A stretch of DNA of 64,000 bases. Origin: an uncultured Clostridia bacterium (GTDB taxonomy: Bacteria > Bacillota > Clostridia > TANB77 > CAG-508). Shown piece after piece: positions 26,486-33,622 of this stretch. Each line of letters opens with the position of its first letter. Position 1 is the first letter of the stretch. The position numbers and the translations under genes were made by a program. Where the stretch lies: assembly GCA_948560265.1 (NCBI GenBank), contig CAOXTD010000005.1:1-64000 (forward strand). Direction: 5' to 3'. The notes under the pieces are model-generated. The model saw only the letters and a program-made list of their open reading frames with translations. It was not told where the DNA came from and ran no database searches.

Positions 26486-26601
26486 TATTTCAATACTTAC
26501 AAATAACTAGTAGCTAATTTTTATGTTTAGTGCTATACTAACTTAAACGACTACTGCGACAGCAGTTTAGTGCAATTATAATTTATAGAAAGGACAGAAA
26601 A

Positions 26602-26850
26602 ATGATTGATATTAAATTTATAGAAAAAGAAAATAGAGCAGTGGCTTATGATAATGAAATTGAAATTGGTGAATGTGAATTTGAAGAATTAGAGAATACA
26701 TGGAACATAATTCATACTGCAGTAGATCGAAAATATCAAGGACAAGGAATTGCAAAAGTATTAGTGCAATGTGTTATTGAAAATTCAAAAAAATGCAATA
26801 AGAATCTTATTGCAGAATGTTCTTATGCAAAAAGGATATTAGAAAATTGA
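26602..26850 (+). CDS. small GNAT-type N-acetyltransferase (YjdJ-like)
   Basis: 82 residues: IKFIEKENRAVAYDNEIEIGEC, IIHTAVDRKYQGQGIAKVLV (the acetyl-CoA pyrophosphate loop QGQGIA) and CSYAKRILEN, the full set of marks for the minimal YjdJ/GNAT family, which is near 90 residues. AAAGGACAG precedes ATG 26602. A corrupted copy of its first 20 codons lies at 31375-31437. Confidence 0.82.
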   Translation: MIDIKFIEKENRAVAYDNEIEIGECEFEELENTWNIIHTAVDRKYQGQGIAKVLVQCVIENSKKCNKNLIAECSYAKRILEN

Positions 26851-26889
26851 TTTGTGTGCAGATAGCATATATGAAAAAGGGGGATACTT

Positions 26890-27276
26890 ATGAAAAAAAG
26901 CATGAAATGGATAGTTAGGATTATATTAGGAATAGTAGTTTTATGGGTAGTTATTTTTAGCATTGACTTTTTAAGATGTTTAAGTATGAGAAAGCCATTA
27001 TTTATTTTGAGTTGCTTATCTCCAGACATAGCAACTACAGATGGAAGTAGGAGTTTTTCTTGTACTTGCTTAGGATATAATGTAAATTATAGTACAATTC
27101 CAACTACAAATGGGGTAAAACAAGTCACTTGGATAGAATTTATTATGTTCGGAAAACGCATGATATCTAAAAGCTTATACGAACGAGAAAATGAAGGAAA
27201 GATAGAAAATAATATAAGAACAGAACCTTATGAAAATATAGAAGGAATATCAGTAACAACTAATATAGAAAATTAA
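26890..27276 (+). CDS. hypothetical membrane-anchored protein
   Basis: 128 residues with an N-terminal membrane segment (about 8-29), then an extracytoplasmic domain with a Cys-X-Cys pair (FSCTCLGYNVNYS) and a polar tail. No family recognised with certainty. AAAGGGGGA precedes ATG 26890. Confidence 0.5.
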   Translation: MKKSMKWIVRIILGIVVLWVVIFSIDFLRCLSMRKPLFILSCLSPDIATTDGSRSFSCTCLGYNVNYSTIPTTNGVKQVTWIEFIMFGKRMISKSLYERENEGKIENNIRTEPYENIEGISVTTNIEN

Positions 27277-27295
27277 AGGGAGGTCACACTATATT

Positions 27296-27490
27296 TTATT
27301 TGGTGGAATATATAATAGTAGACTACTTGTTAAAATGGTAGAAAGTAATCAAAAGTACAATATGAAAGAAGAGATACCATATAAAGGGGCTAAACCAATG
27401 TATATGATAGAAGATATGGACAATCGTGAACTGATAAAAGATATTGTAATCGATACTTGCAAAGACTTACCAATCAAAAAGAAAAAATAA
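27296..27490 (+). pseudogene. N-terminally truncated TfoX N-terminal-domain gene
   Basis: An open frame without start codon reads LFGGIYNSRLLVKM, then PYKGAKPMYMIEDMDNRELI to the stop at 27490. The MFGG...PY.GAKPM...D.R order is that of TfoX N-terminal domain proteins, but the first helix and part of the core are missing. A GGAGG at 27279-27284 with no start behind it suggests a deleted 5' end. Confidence 0.55.
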
Positions 27491-27493
27491 ATA

Positions 27494-27526
27494 TGACGTA
27501 TAGATGTCATATTTATATGATATAAT
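27494..27526 (+). promoter_or_regulatory. operator and -10 of the YafY-type regulator gene
   Basis: Dyad TGACGTATAGATGTCA (27494-27509) followed by TATAAT (27521-27526). The same dyad type and spacing recur before the GyrI operon at 28433-28466. Confidence 0.65.
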
Positions 27527-27542
27527 CATCTAGGGTGAGAAA

Positions 27543-28430
27543 ATGCAAATTAATCGATTATTTGAGATTGTATATTTATTATTAGAAAAGGATACTATTA
27601 CTGCAAAAGAGTTAGCACAACAGTTTGGAGTATCTGTTAGAACTATATATAGAGATATTGATATCTTAAGCACAGCAGATATTCCAGTATATACTAACAA
27701 GGGAAAAGGCGGAGGAATTAGCTTATTAGAGAACTTTGTACTAGATAAATCGATTTTATCAGAAGAAGAGCAAAACCAGATTATATTTGCTTTGCAAAGT
27801 TTAGAGAAGCTAGACAAAAATAGCGAGGAAAAAGCTTTAGAGAAAATGAGCAGACTATTTCATAAACAAGCTAAGAATTGGATAGAAATAGATTTTTCTA
27901 ATTGGTCAAATGAGAATAATAAATTTGAAATGATGAAACAGGCTATCTTAAAAAAGCAGGTCATGGAATTTACCTACTTTAATTCTTATGGAGAAGAAAC
28001 CAAAAGGCAAGTTGAACCATTACAAATATGGTTTAAAGATAAAGCCTGGTATATAAAAGCCTATTGTAGAGTAAAACAAGACTATAGAGTGTTTAAAATA
28101 GCAAGAATGAGAGAGATAAAAGTATTAGAAGAAACGTTTGAAAGAGAACTACCACAAGAGCAAGAAAAAAAGCCTTATGAGATAAAATTCATATCCTTAG
28201 AGTTAGAAATATCCAAGGAGAAAGCATATAGGGTGTATGATGAATTTGAAAAAGAAAACATAGAGAAGAAGGAAGATGGTAATTTTATTGTCCATATAGA
28301 TTATCCTGAAAATAACTGGGTATATGAATATATTTTATCTTTTGGAGAACATATTAAAGTAATAGCGCCAGAATATGCAAAAAATATTATAAAAGATAAA
28401 ATACAAAAAATGATAAAAAGTTATTCATAA
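27543..28430 (+). CDS. YafY-type transcriptional regulator (HTH_11 and WYL domains)
   Basis: 295 residues: an N-terminal winged helix (about 1-60; ITAKELAQQFGVSVRTIYRDID), then the YafY-type middle region and a WYL-type ligand domain (about 135-210; WYIKAYCRVKQDYRVFKIARM) and a C-terminal extension. GGGTGAG precedes ATG 27543. It is followed by a three-gene unit with GyrI-like sensor proteins and shares an operator with it, so it likely controls both itself and that unit. Confidence 0.9.
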   Translation: MQINRLFEIVYLLLEKDTITAKELAQQFGVSVRTIYRDIDILSTADIPVYTNKGKGGGISLLENFVLDKSILSEEEQNQIIFALQSLEKLDKNSEEKALEKMSRLFHKQAKNWIEIDFSNWSNENNKFEMMKQAILKKQVMEFTYFNSYGEETKRQVEPLQIWFKDKAWYIKAYCRVKQDYRVFKIARMREIKVLEETFERELPQEQEKKPYEIKFISLELEISKEKAYRVYDEFEKENIEKKEDGNFIVHIDYPENNWVYEYILSFGEHIKVIAPEYAKNIIKDKIQKMIKSYS

Positions 28431-28432
28431 TA

Positions 28433-28466
28433 TGACATACTGTTGTCAATTATATTTCTATATAAT
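28433..28466 (+). promoter_or_regulatory. operator and -10 of the GyrI-YoaP operon
   Basis: Dyad TGACATACTGTTGTCA (28433-28448), then TATAAT (28461-28466). It matches the dyad before the regulator gene in its TGAC-N8-GTCA arms and in distance to the -10. Confidence 0.65.
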
Positions 28467-28487
28467 GGATAACAGGAGGTAAGAATT

Positions 28488-28952
28488 ATGAAATATGAAA
28501 TTGTAGAATTAGAAGAAAAAATAGTGGAAGGAATAGAAGTAAAGACAACAAACGAAAATGGGAAATCCATACAAGACATAGCGAACATGTGGCAAACATT
28601 TTTTATGAAGGGAATCTATGACAATATTGAAAATAAAGTTAATGTCAAAACGATTGGTCTATATACGGATTATGAAAAAGACTACACAAAGCCATACAAC
28701 TTTGTAGTTTGCACAGAAGTGAGTGAAAACTCTAAGAATGTGGGAAATAGAGTGGTAAAAGTAATTCCAAAAGGAAAATATGCAAAATTTGTAATTCATG
28801 GTGATGTTCAAAATGCAGTAGGACAGGCTTGGCAAGAAATATGGAAGATGGACTTAAACAGAAAATATACTTGTGATTTTGAAGAATATCAAAACAATTC
28901 AAAGGATATGCAAAATCAAGAAATCCATATTTATATTGCTATAGAAGATTAG
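28488..28952 (+). CDS. GyrI-like (AraC effector-binding) domain protein
   Basis: 154 residues forming one GyrI-like/AraC-E domain: IVELEEKIVEGIEVKTTNENG, the MWQTFFMKG helix, TIGLYTDYEKDYTKPYNFVV, and IPKGKYAKFVIHGDVQNAVGQAW. Such proteins bind hydrophobic cationic compounds or modulate gyrase. AGGAGG lies 7 bases before ATG 28488. First gene of a unit with a second GyrI-like protein and a YoaP-like protein. Confidence 0.88.
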   Translation: MKYEIVELEEKIVEGIEVKTTNENGKSIQDIANMWQTFFMKGIYDNIENKVNVKTIGLYTDYEKDYTKPYNFVVCTEVSENSKNVGNRVVKVIPKGKYAKFVIHGDVQNAVGQAWQEIWKMDLNRKYTCDFEEYQNNSKDMQNQEIHIYIAIED

Positions 28953-28964
28953 AAAGAAGGGCAT

Positions 28965-29624
28965 ATGGAAAAGTTAGATTATAAAAAAGAATATAAAGAT
29001 TTATATTTGCCAAAAGCAAAACCAATGCTAATAAAAGTACCAAATATGAAATTTATTATGGTAAAAGGCAAAGGAAATCCTAATTGTGGAACAGGAGAAT
29101 ATCAAGAGGCTCTTTCCTTATTATATGCTTTGTCATTTACAATAAAAATGAGTAAACTAGGCAAACATTCCATAGAAGGATATTTTGAATATGTTGTTCC
29201 ACCACTAGAAGGTTTTTGGTGGAATGAAGGAGATAAAGCTGTAAACTATAGCGACAAAGAAAAGTTTGAATGGATATCCATGATAAGACAGCCAGAATTT
29301 GTGACACAAGAAGTATTTGACTGGGCTTGTAAGGAAGTAAAAAACAAAAAAGGATTAGAGGTAAGCAAAGCAGAATTTATGGAACTAGAAGAAGGATTAT
29401 GTGTTCAAATGCTACATAAAGGTTCTTATGATGATGAGCCTGAAACAATAGTAGCAATAGAAGAATACATCCAAGAGAACCAATTAAAAAACGACATTGG
29501 GAGTAAATTAGAAAATGGAGTTATAAGAAGACATCACGAAATATACCTATCAGATCCTAGAAAGGCAAAGGCAGAAAATTTAAAAACAGTTATTAGAATA
29601 CCAGTGGTAAGGGAGAAAAAATGA
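28965..29624 (+). CDS. GyrI-like small-molecule-binding protein
   Basis: 219 residues of the longer GyrI-like family: DYKKEYKDLYLPKAKPMLI, FIMVKGKGNPN, YQEALSLLYALSFTIKM, YVVPPLEGFWW and ISMIRQPEFVT are its usual blocks. It overlaps the next gene by four bases (ATGA) and follows the first GyrI gene by 12. Ligand unknown; a drug-binding or detoxification role is inferred from the family. Confidence 0.9.
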   Translation: MEKLDYKKEYKDLYLPKAKPMLIKVPNMKFIMVKGKGNPNCGTGEYQEALSLLYALSFTIKMSKLGKHSIEGYFEYVVPPLEGFWWNEGDKAVNYSDKEKFEWISMIRQPEFVTQEVFDWACKEVKNKKGLEVSKAEFMELEEGLCVQMLHKGSYDDEPETIVAIEEYIQENQLKNDIGSKLENGVIRRHHEIYLSDPRKAKAENLKTVIRIPVVREKK

Positions 29625-30361
29625 ACGAATATATTAATTTAGATATAGAAAACATTGAGAAAGAACATATCTGTTGTGCAATAGGAGACAAAAAACATCA
29701 AATGGGTGTGAATACGAAAAAGGAATGGCTAAAAGAGAGAATAAAAGAAGGACATATTTTTAGAAAACTAAATGCAAAAGGTAAAGTTTTTATAGAATAT
29801 GCACCTCTGGAAAAGGCATGGGTGCCAATTGAGGGCGAAAACTATATATATATTTATTGTCTATGGGTAGCAGGTTCATTTAAAGGAAATGGTTATGGAA
29901 AAGAGTTATTAGAATATGCTATACAAGATAGTAAGGCTAAAGGAAAAATCGGAATTTGTACAATAACTTCTAAAAAGAAAAAGCCATTTTTATCAGAAAA
30001 GAAGTTTTTTGAAAAGTATGGCTTTAAGGTAGTAGATAGTATTGGAGAATATGAATTACTAGCATTATCTTTCCAAGAAGAACAACCTAAATTTACAGAA
30101 ACAGCAAGAAAAATGAAAAGTGAAACAACAGATTTCACCATTTATTATAGCCCAGAGTGTCCATATACTTTAAATAGTATTAAAGAAATAGAGGAATATA
30201 CCAAAGCTCAAAATATACCAGTTAAGATTATCCGAGTAGACACTTTAGAGAAAGCAAAAAGTGTTCCATGTGTTTTTAATAATTGGGCTAATTTTAAAGA
30301 TGGACAGTTTGTATCCAATACCTTGTTAAATAAGAATAGTTTTGAAAAGTTAATAAAGTAA
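29621..30361 (+). CDS. YoaP-like protein: GNAT domain fused to a thioredoxin-like domain
   Basis: 246 residues. GNAT fold about 1-150 with the acetyl-CoA loop GSFKGNGYGKELL (85-97); a C-terminal thioredoxin-like YoaP domain from about 172 with a single active-site-like Cys180 in SPECPYT and a cis-Pro-like SVPCVF. Overlaps the GyrI-like gene by four bases. It is likely to modify or bind a small molecule sensed by its neighbours. Confidence 0.88.
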   Translation: MNEYINLDIENIEKEHICCAIGDKKHQMGVNTKKEWLKERIKEGHIFRKLNAKGKVFIEYAPLEKAWVPIEGENYIYIYCLWVAGSFKGNGYGKELLEYAIQDSKAKGKIGICTITSKKKKPFLSEKKFFEKYGFKVVDSIGEYELLALSFQEEQPKFTETARKMKSETTDFTIYYSPECPYTLNSIKEIEEYTKAQNIPVKIIRVDTLEKAKSVPCVFNNWANFKDGQFVSNTLLNKNSFEKLIK

Positions 30362-30436
30362 AATTTAAAATTGATAATTATTTTTCTTTGTGCTATGATA
30401 GGCATAACATTTAGGAAGAATGATTATCTATTTTTT

Positions 30437-30538
30437 ATGAGGACCATTTTATTGTGTTGTACAAAATGTGGTTATACGGAAATTTATAAAACTGCAACAG
30501 AGGCTGGAATGAATGTGCTAGACTTTTTAATGAATTAA
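30437..30538 (+). pseudogene. C-terminal half of a zinc-ribbon protein gene
   Basis: The frame reads CCTKCGYTEIYKTATEAG and ends VLDFLMN, nearly the same as the last 28 residues of the intact zinc-ribbon protein at 32624-32827, but the first CXXC and the core are gone. It is a partial duplicate left before the ZIP transporter gene. Confidence 0.7.
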
Positions 30539-30583
30539 AATAGTATAAGAGTAGTGGAAAGAACAAATAATAAGGGAAAGGAG

Positions 30584-31370
30584 ATGAGAGAAATACAACT
30601 AATAACAGGATTAATGATACCATTTCTAGGAACGATGCTTCGGGGCAGCAATGGTATTTTTAATGAGAAACAAATTGAATAAAAAAGTAGAAAAAATTTT
30701 ATTAGGTTTTGCTTCAGGAGTAATGATAGCATCGTCTATATGGTCTCTAATCATTCCATCTATAGAAATGGCAGAAGAACAAGGAAAAATAGCTTGGATT
30801 CCAGCAGCAATTGGTTTTCTATTGGGAGTAGTATTCTTATTAGTTCTAGATAGCTTAATTCCACATATGCACTTGGAAAGTAATAAGCCAGAAGGTGTGC
30901 AAACGAAATTAAAGAAAACAACAATGATGGTGTTAGCAGTAACACTGCATAATATACCAGAAGGAATGGCAGTAGGTGTTACATTTGCAGGAGCTTTAAT
31001 GGAAAATACAGGAATAACAATGGCAGGAGCTTTAGCTTTAGCAATTGGAATTGCCATTCAAAACTTTCCAGAAGGAGCAATTATCTCAATGCCTTTAAAA
31101 AGTGAAGGTGTGTCAAAACCAAAAGCTTTTTTATATGGAGCTTTATCTGGAATTGTAGAGCCAATCAGTGCTCTTACTACAATCTTACTTACAAAGGCTA
31201 TTGTACCAATACTTCCGTATTTGTTATCTTTTGCAGCAGGAGCAATGATATATGTAGTAGTAGAAGAATTAATACCAGAATCACAAGCAGGTGAACATTC
31301 TAATATTGGAACAATAGGAGTAGCAATAGGATTTGTAATTATGATGATTTTAGATGTGACACTTGGATAA
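30584..31370 (+). CDS. ZIP family metal transporter, split by a +1 frameshift at CGG
   Basis: Reads as one 261-residue ZIP protein if the C at 30641 (codon 20, CGG) is skipped: frame 0 begins REIQLITGLMIPFLGTML and the +1 frame continues with GAAMVFLMRN. Metal-site motifs HNIPEG (from His122) and QNFPEG (from Gln159) are in consecutive helices. It imports or releases zinc or related divalent ions. Frame 0 would end 12 codons after the CGG. The ATG at 30584 touches AAAGGAG, so an upstream in-frame GTG at 30554 cannot be excluded. Confidence 0.83.
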
Positions 31371-31374
31371 AAAA

Positions 31375-31437
31375 TGATTGATATTAAATTTATAAAAAAA
31401 AGAAAATAGGGTAGTGGCCTATAATAATAAAAAAATA
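31375..31437 (+). pseudogene. remnant of a GNAT gene start
   Basis: The first 20 bases repeat those of the acetyltransferase gene at 26602, and the match continues with changes and stops for about 60 bases. It is a decayed partial copy between the ZIP and DUF4180 genes. Confidence 0.65.
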
Positions 31438-31456
31438 GAAAAGGAAGGTGAGAAAA

Positions 31457-31807
31457 ATGACATATCAAATAGTAGAAGATATTGCTATAGTAAATAGTGA
31501 AGAAATTGTGATAAAAGATGTTCAATCAGCAATAGACTTTATGATGACAGTAAAATATGAAACAAACTGTGAGAAAATAGCATTAAACAAAGAAGCAATT
31601 GTGGAAGATTTTTTTATACTAAGCAAAGGAATTGCAGGAGAAATATTGCAAAAGTTTATTAATTATCAAGTGAAGTTTGCCATATATGGAGATTTTTCAA
31701 AATATACAAGTAAGCCATTAAAAGATTTTATGTATGAAAGCAATCATGGAAAAGACATATTTTTTGTAGAGAATGAAGAACAAGCAATCGAAAAGCTAAA
31801 AGGTTAA
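31457..31807 (+). CDS. DUF4180 family protein
   Basis: 116 residues matching DUF4180: YQIVEDIAIVNSEEIVIKD, SAIDFMMTVKYETNCEKIALNK, VEDFFILSKGIAGEILQKF and FMYESNHGKDIFFV. Function unknown. ATG 31457 has AAGGAAGGTGAG upstream; a GTG at 31448 is inside that ribosome binding site and is less likely. Confidence 0.85.
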   Translation: MTYQIVEDIAIVNSEEIVIKDVQSAIDFMMTVKYETNCEKIALNKEAIVEDFFILSKGIAGEILQKFINYQVKFAIYGDFSKYTSKPLKDFMYESNHGKDIFFVENEEQAIEKLKG

Positions 31808-31821
31808 AGGAGGACTAAATA

Positions 31822-32610
31822 ATGGGCAAGTTTTCCAATAAAATGAAAAAGAAGTATCAAGAAACAAGTAAAAAGTCAATTGCAGTGTATTTGATATTAA
31901 GAATTCTAGTAGTTGCTAGTATGATATTCCAAGTAATATTAGGTAATTTTCAAAATGCAATCATGTGTATTGTAGCATTAATCTTATTTACAATACCAAC
32001 GATTGTATCAGAAAAATTAAAAATAGGGATACCAAGCTTATTAGAAGCGATTATCTATCTTTTTATCTTTTCAACTACCATTTTAGGAGAAATTAACAAC
32101 TTCTATGGATTAATTCCTTTTTGGGACACGATATTACATACCTTAAATGGATTTATATGTGCAGGAATAGGATTTTCTTTGGTAGACCTCTTAAATCAAA
32201 ATAGTAAGAAAATCCATTTATCACCAATGTATGTAGTTTTGGTAGCTTTTTGCTTTTCTATGACAGTAGGGGTATTATGGGAATTTTGTGAGTTTACAGC
32301 AGATAGTTTATTAAAAACAGATATGCAAAAAGATAGGATTGTACAAAGCATTTCAACAGTAAAACTAAATCCAAATGGTGAAAATCACCCAGTGAAAATA
32401 AAAGATATTGAAAAAACGCAAATTTATTCAAAGGATGGAAATATTACCACAATAGAAAATGGCTATTTAGATATTGGAATTGGTGATACAATGAAAGATT
32501 TATTTGTGAATTTTATAGGAGCAATTGTTTTTTGTACGATAGGATTTTTATATATTAAAAATAGAGAGAAGTATCAGTTTGCTAGGAACTTTGTTCCAGT
32601 GAAAGAATAA
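31822..32610 (+). CDS. polytopic membrane protein (DUF2238-like)
   Basis: 262 residues with about seven hydrophobic segments. Conserved polar residues within the membrane (FWDTILHTLNGF and GVLWEFCEF) recall the DUF2238/YjdF group. A soluble insert of about 60 residues (NPNGENHPVKIKDIE) precedes the last span. Follows DUF4180 by 14 bases with AGGAGG, and precedes the zinc ribbon gene by 13, so the three are co-transcribed. Function unknown. Confidence 0.7.
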   Translation: MGKFSNKMKKKYQETSKKSIAVYLILRILVVASMIFQVILGNFQNAIMCIVALILFTIPTIVSEKLKIGIPSLLEAIIYLFIFSTTILGEINNFYGLIPFWDTILHTLNGFICAGIGFSLVDLLNQNSKKIHLSPMYVVLVAFCFSMTVGVLWEFCEFTADSLLKTDMQKDRIVQSISTVKLNPNGENHPVKIKDIEKTQIYSKDGNITTIENGYLDIGIGDTMKDLFVNFIGAIVFCTIGFLYIKNREKYQFARNFVPVKE

Positions 32611-32623
32611 GGAGGAATTTATT

Positions 32624-32827
32624 ATGGCAGAATGGAAATGTGTAAAATGTGGAAACACTGCATTTGAGAAAGATCAATTTCAAGCAACAGGAGGAAATTT
32701 TGCAAAATTATTTGATGTGCAAAATAAGAAGTTTATTACTGTTAGTTGCACTAAATGTGGATATACAGAAATTTATAAAACAACGACAGATGCAGGAATG
32801 AATGTATTAGATTTTTTAATGAGTTAA
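32624..32827 (+). CDS. zinc-ribbon nucleic-acid-binding-type protein
   Basis: 67 residues with two Cys pairs, CVKCGN at the start and SCTKCGYTE in the second half, forming a zinc ribbon, and a GNFAKLFDVQNKKFI middle region. This small family is common in Firmicutes, usually annotated as a zinc ribbon domain protein. A truncated duplicate is at 30437-30538. Confidence 0.85.
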   Translation: MAEWKCVKCGNTAFEKDQFQATGGNFAKLFDVQNKKFITVSCTKCGYTEIYKTTTDAGMNVLDFLMS

Positions 32828-32906
32828 GAAAAAGGGCATAATTGCAAAATATAGTTGATAGAAAAAACTTTATAATAGTAGTACACTTAATTTGGAGGTG
32901 GATAAA

Positions 32907-33359
32907 ATGAATTTAGGAAATAATTTATTTCAAGCAAGAAAAAAAGCAGGTTTATCACAAGAAGATGTAGCCGAAAAATTAGGTGTGAGCAGACAAACTA
33001 TTTCTAAATGGGAGACAGATGAGACAGTTCCAGATATTTACCAATCAAAAAAATTAGCAAAGTTATATCATTTATCTTTAGACGAGTTAATAGAATTTGA
33101 TGTTGACTTAAAAGAAATAGAAGGAGTAATTAAAAACACAAATGAAGAAAAAGAAGCTAAAATTGACTGGACAAATGCTTGGAGCAAAAAGTACCCAGTA
33201 TTAGCAACTTATCAAAAAGAAGTGGATATAGAAAAATATGCTTTTCAAATGAGAGAGATGTTAGATAACTTAAAAAATCAATATCATTATAATAATCTAG
33301 ACAGCATGCTAGTATTAAAGGATATTTTATATCATGAGTGGAAAGATAAGAAATGTTAA
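32907..33359 (+). CDS. XRE family transcriptional regulator
   Basis: 150 residues: helix-turn-helix (about 5-60; AGLSQEDVAEKLGVSRQTISKWET) and a C-terminal helical part with no membrane segment. ATG 32907 has GGAGGTG at 32894-32900. It is a soluble relative of the membrane-tethered XRE protein at 9664. Terminator at 33371-33408. Confidence 0.88.
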   Translation: MNLGNNLFQARKKAGLSQEDVAEKLGVSRQTISKWETDETVPDIYQSKKLAKLYHLSLDELIEFDVDLKEIEGVIKNTNEEKEAKIDWTNAWSKKYPVLATYQKEVDIEKYAFQMREMLDNLKNQYHYNNLDSMLVLKDILYHEWKDKKC

Positions 33360-33370
33360 TTATCTAAAAT

Positions 33371-33408
33371 AAGAATAGTGTCTTTTTTTATGACACTATT
33401 TTTCTTAT
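33371..33408 (+). terminator. rho-independent terminator
   Basis: AATAGTGTC (33374-33382) / GACACTATT (33392-33400) hairpin followed by TTTTCTT. Ends the XRE unit. Confidence 0.75.
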
Positions 33409-33545
33409 TTCATCATAAAATTTAATATAGAGTTAAAATCTAGGGATAGATAAGAATTGCAGATAGGAGTATTTGCAATTCTTAAATGTTGTAAAAAATA
33501 TAGAATATAATTTTGACAAAATTCTTCCAAAAAATTTGTCAAAAG

Positions 33546-33574
33546 TTGAAAAATTGGAAAAAATATGGTAAAAT
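33546..33574 (+). promoter_or_regulatory. promoter of the dockerin/cohesin operon
   Basis: TTGAAA (33546-33551), 17-base spacer, TAAAAT (33569-33574), 48 bases before the start of the large surface protein. Confidence 0.6.
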
Positions 33575-33622
33575 GAAAGTTAGGAGAAAAATTATAAATT
33601 AATAATAAGGAGAGATAAAAAA

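Noticed and set aside
26500..26600. Small RNA gene before the GNAT gene
   Set aside because: A short palindrome (ACTGCGACAGCAGT) is present but no clear terminator or promoter supports a separate RNA.
6200..33400. A true integron cassette array
   Set aside because: Single-gene units share flanking modules, but I see no attC-like sites of the usual form and no tyrosine integrase; most units have their own promoter.
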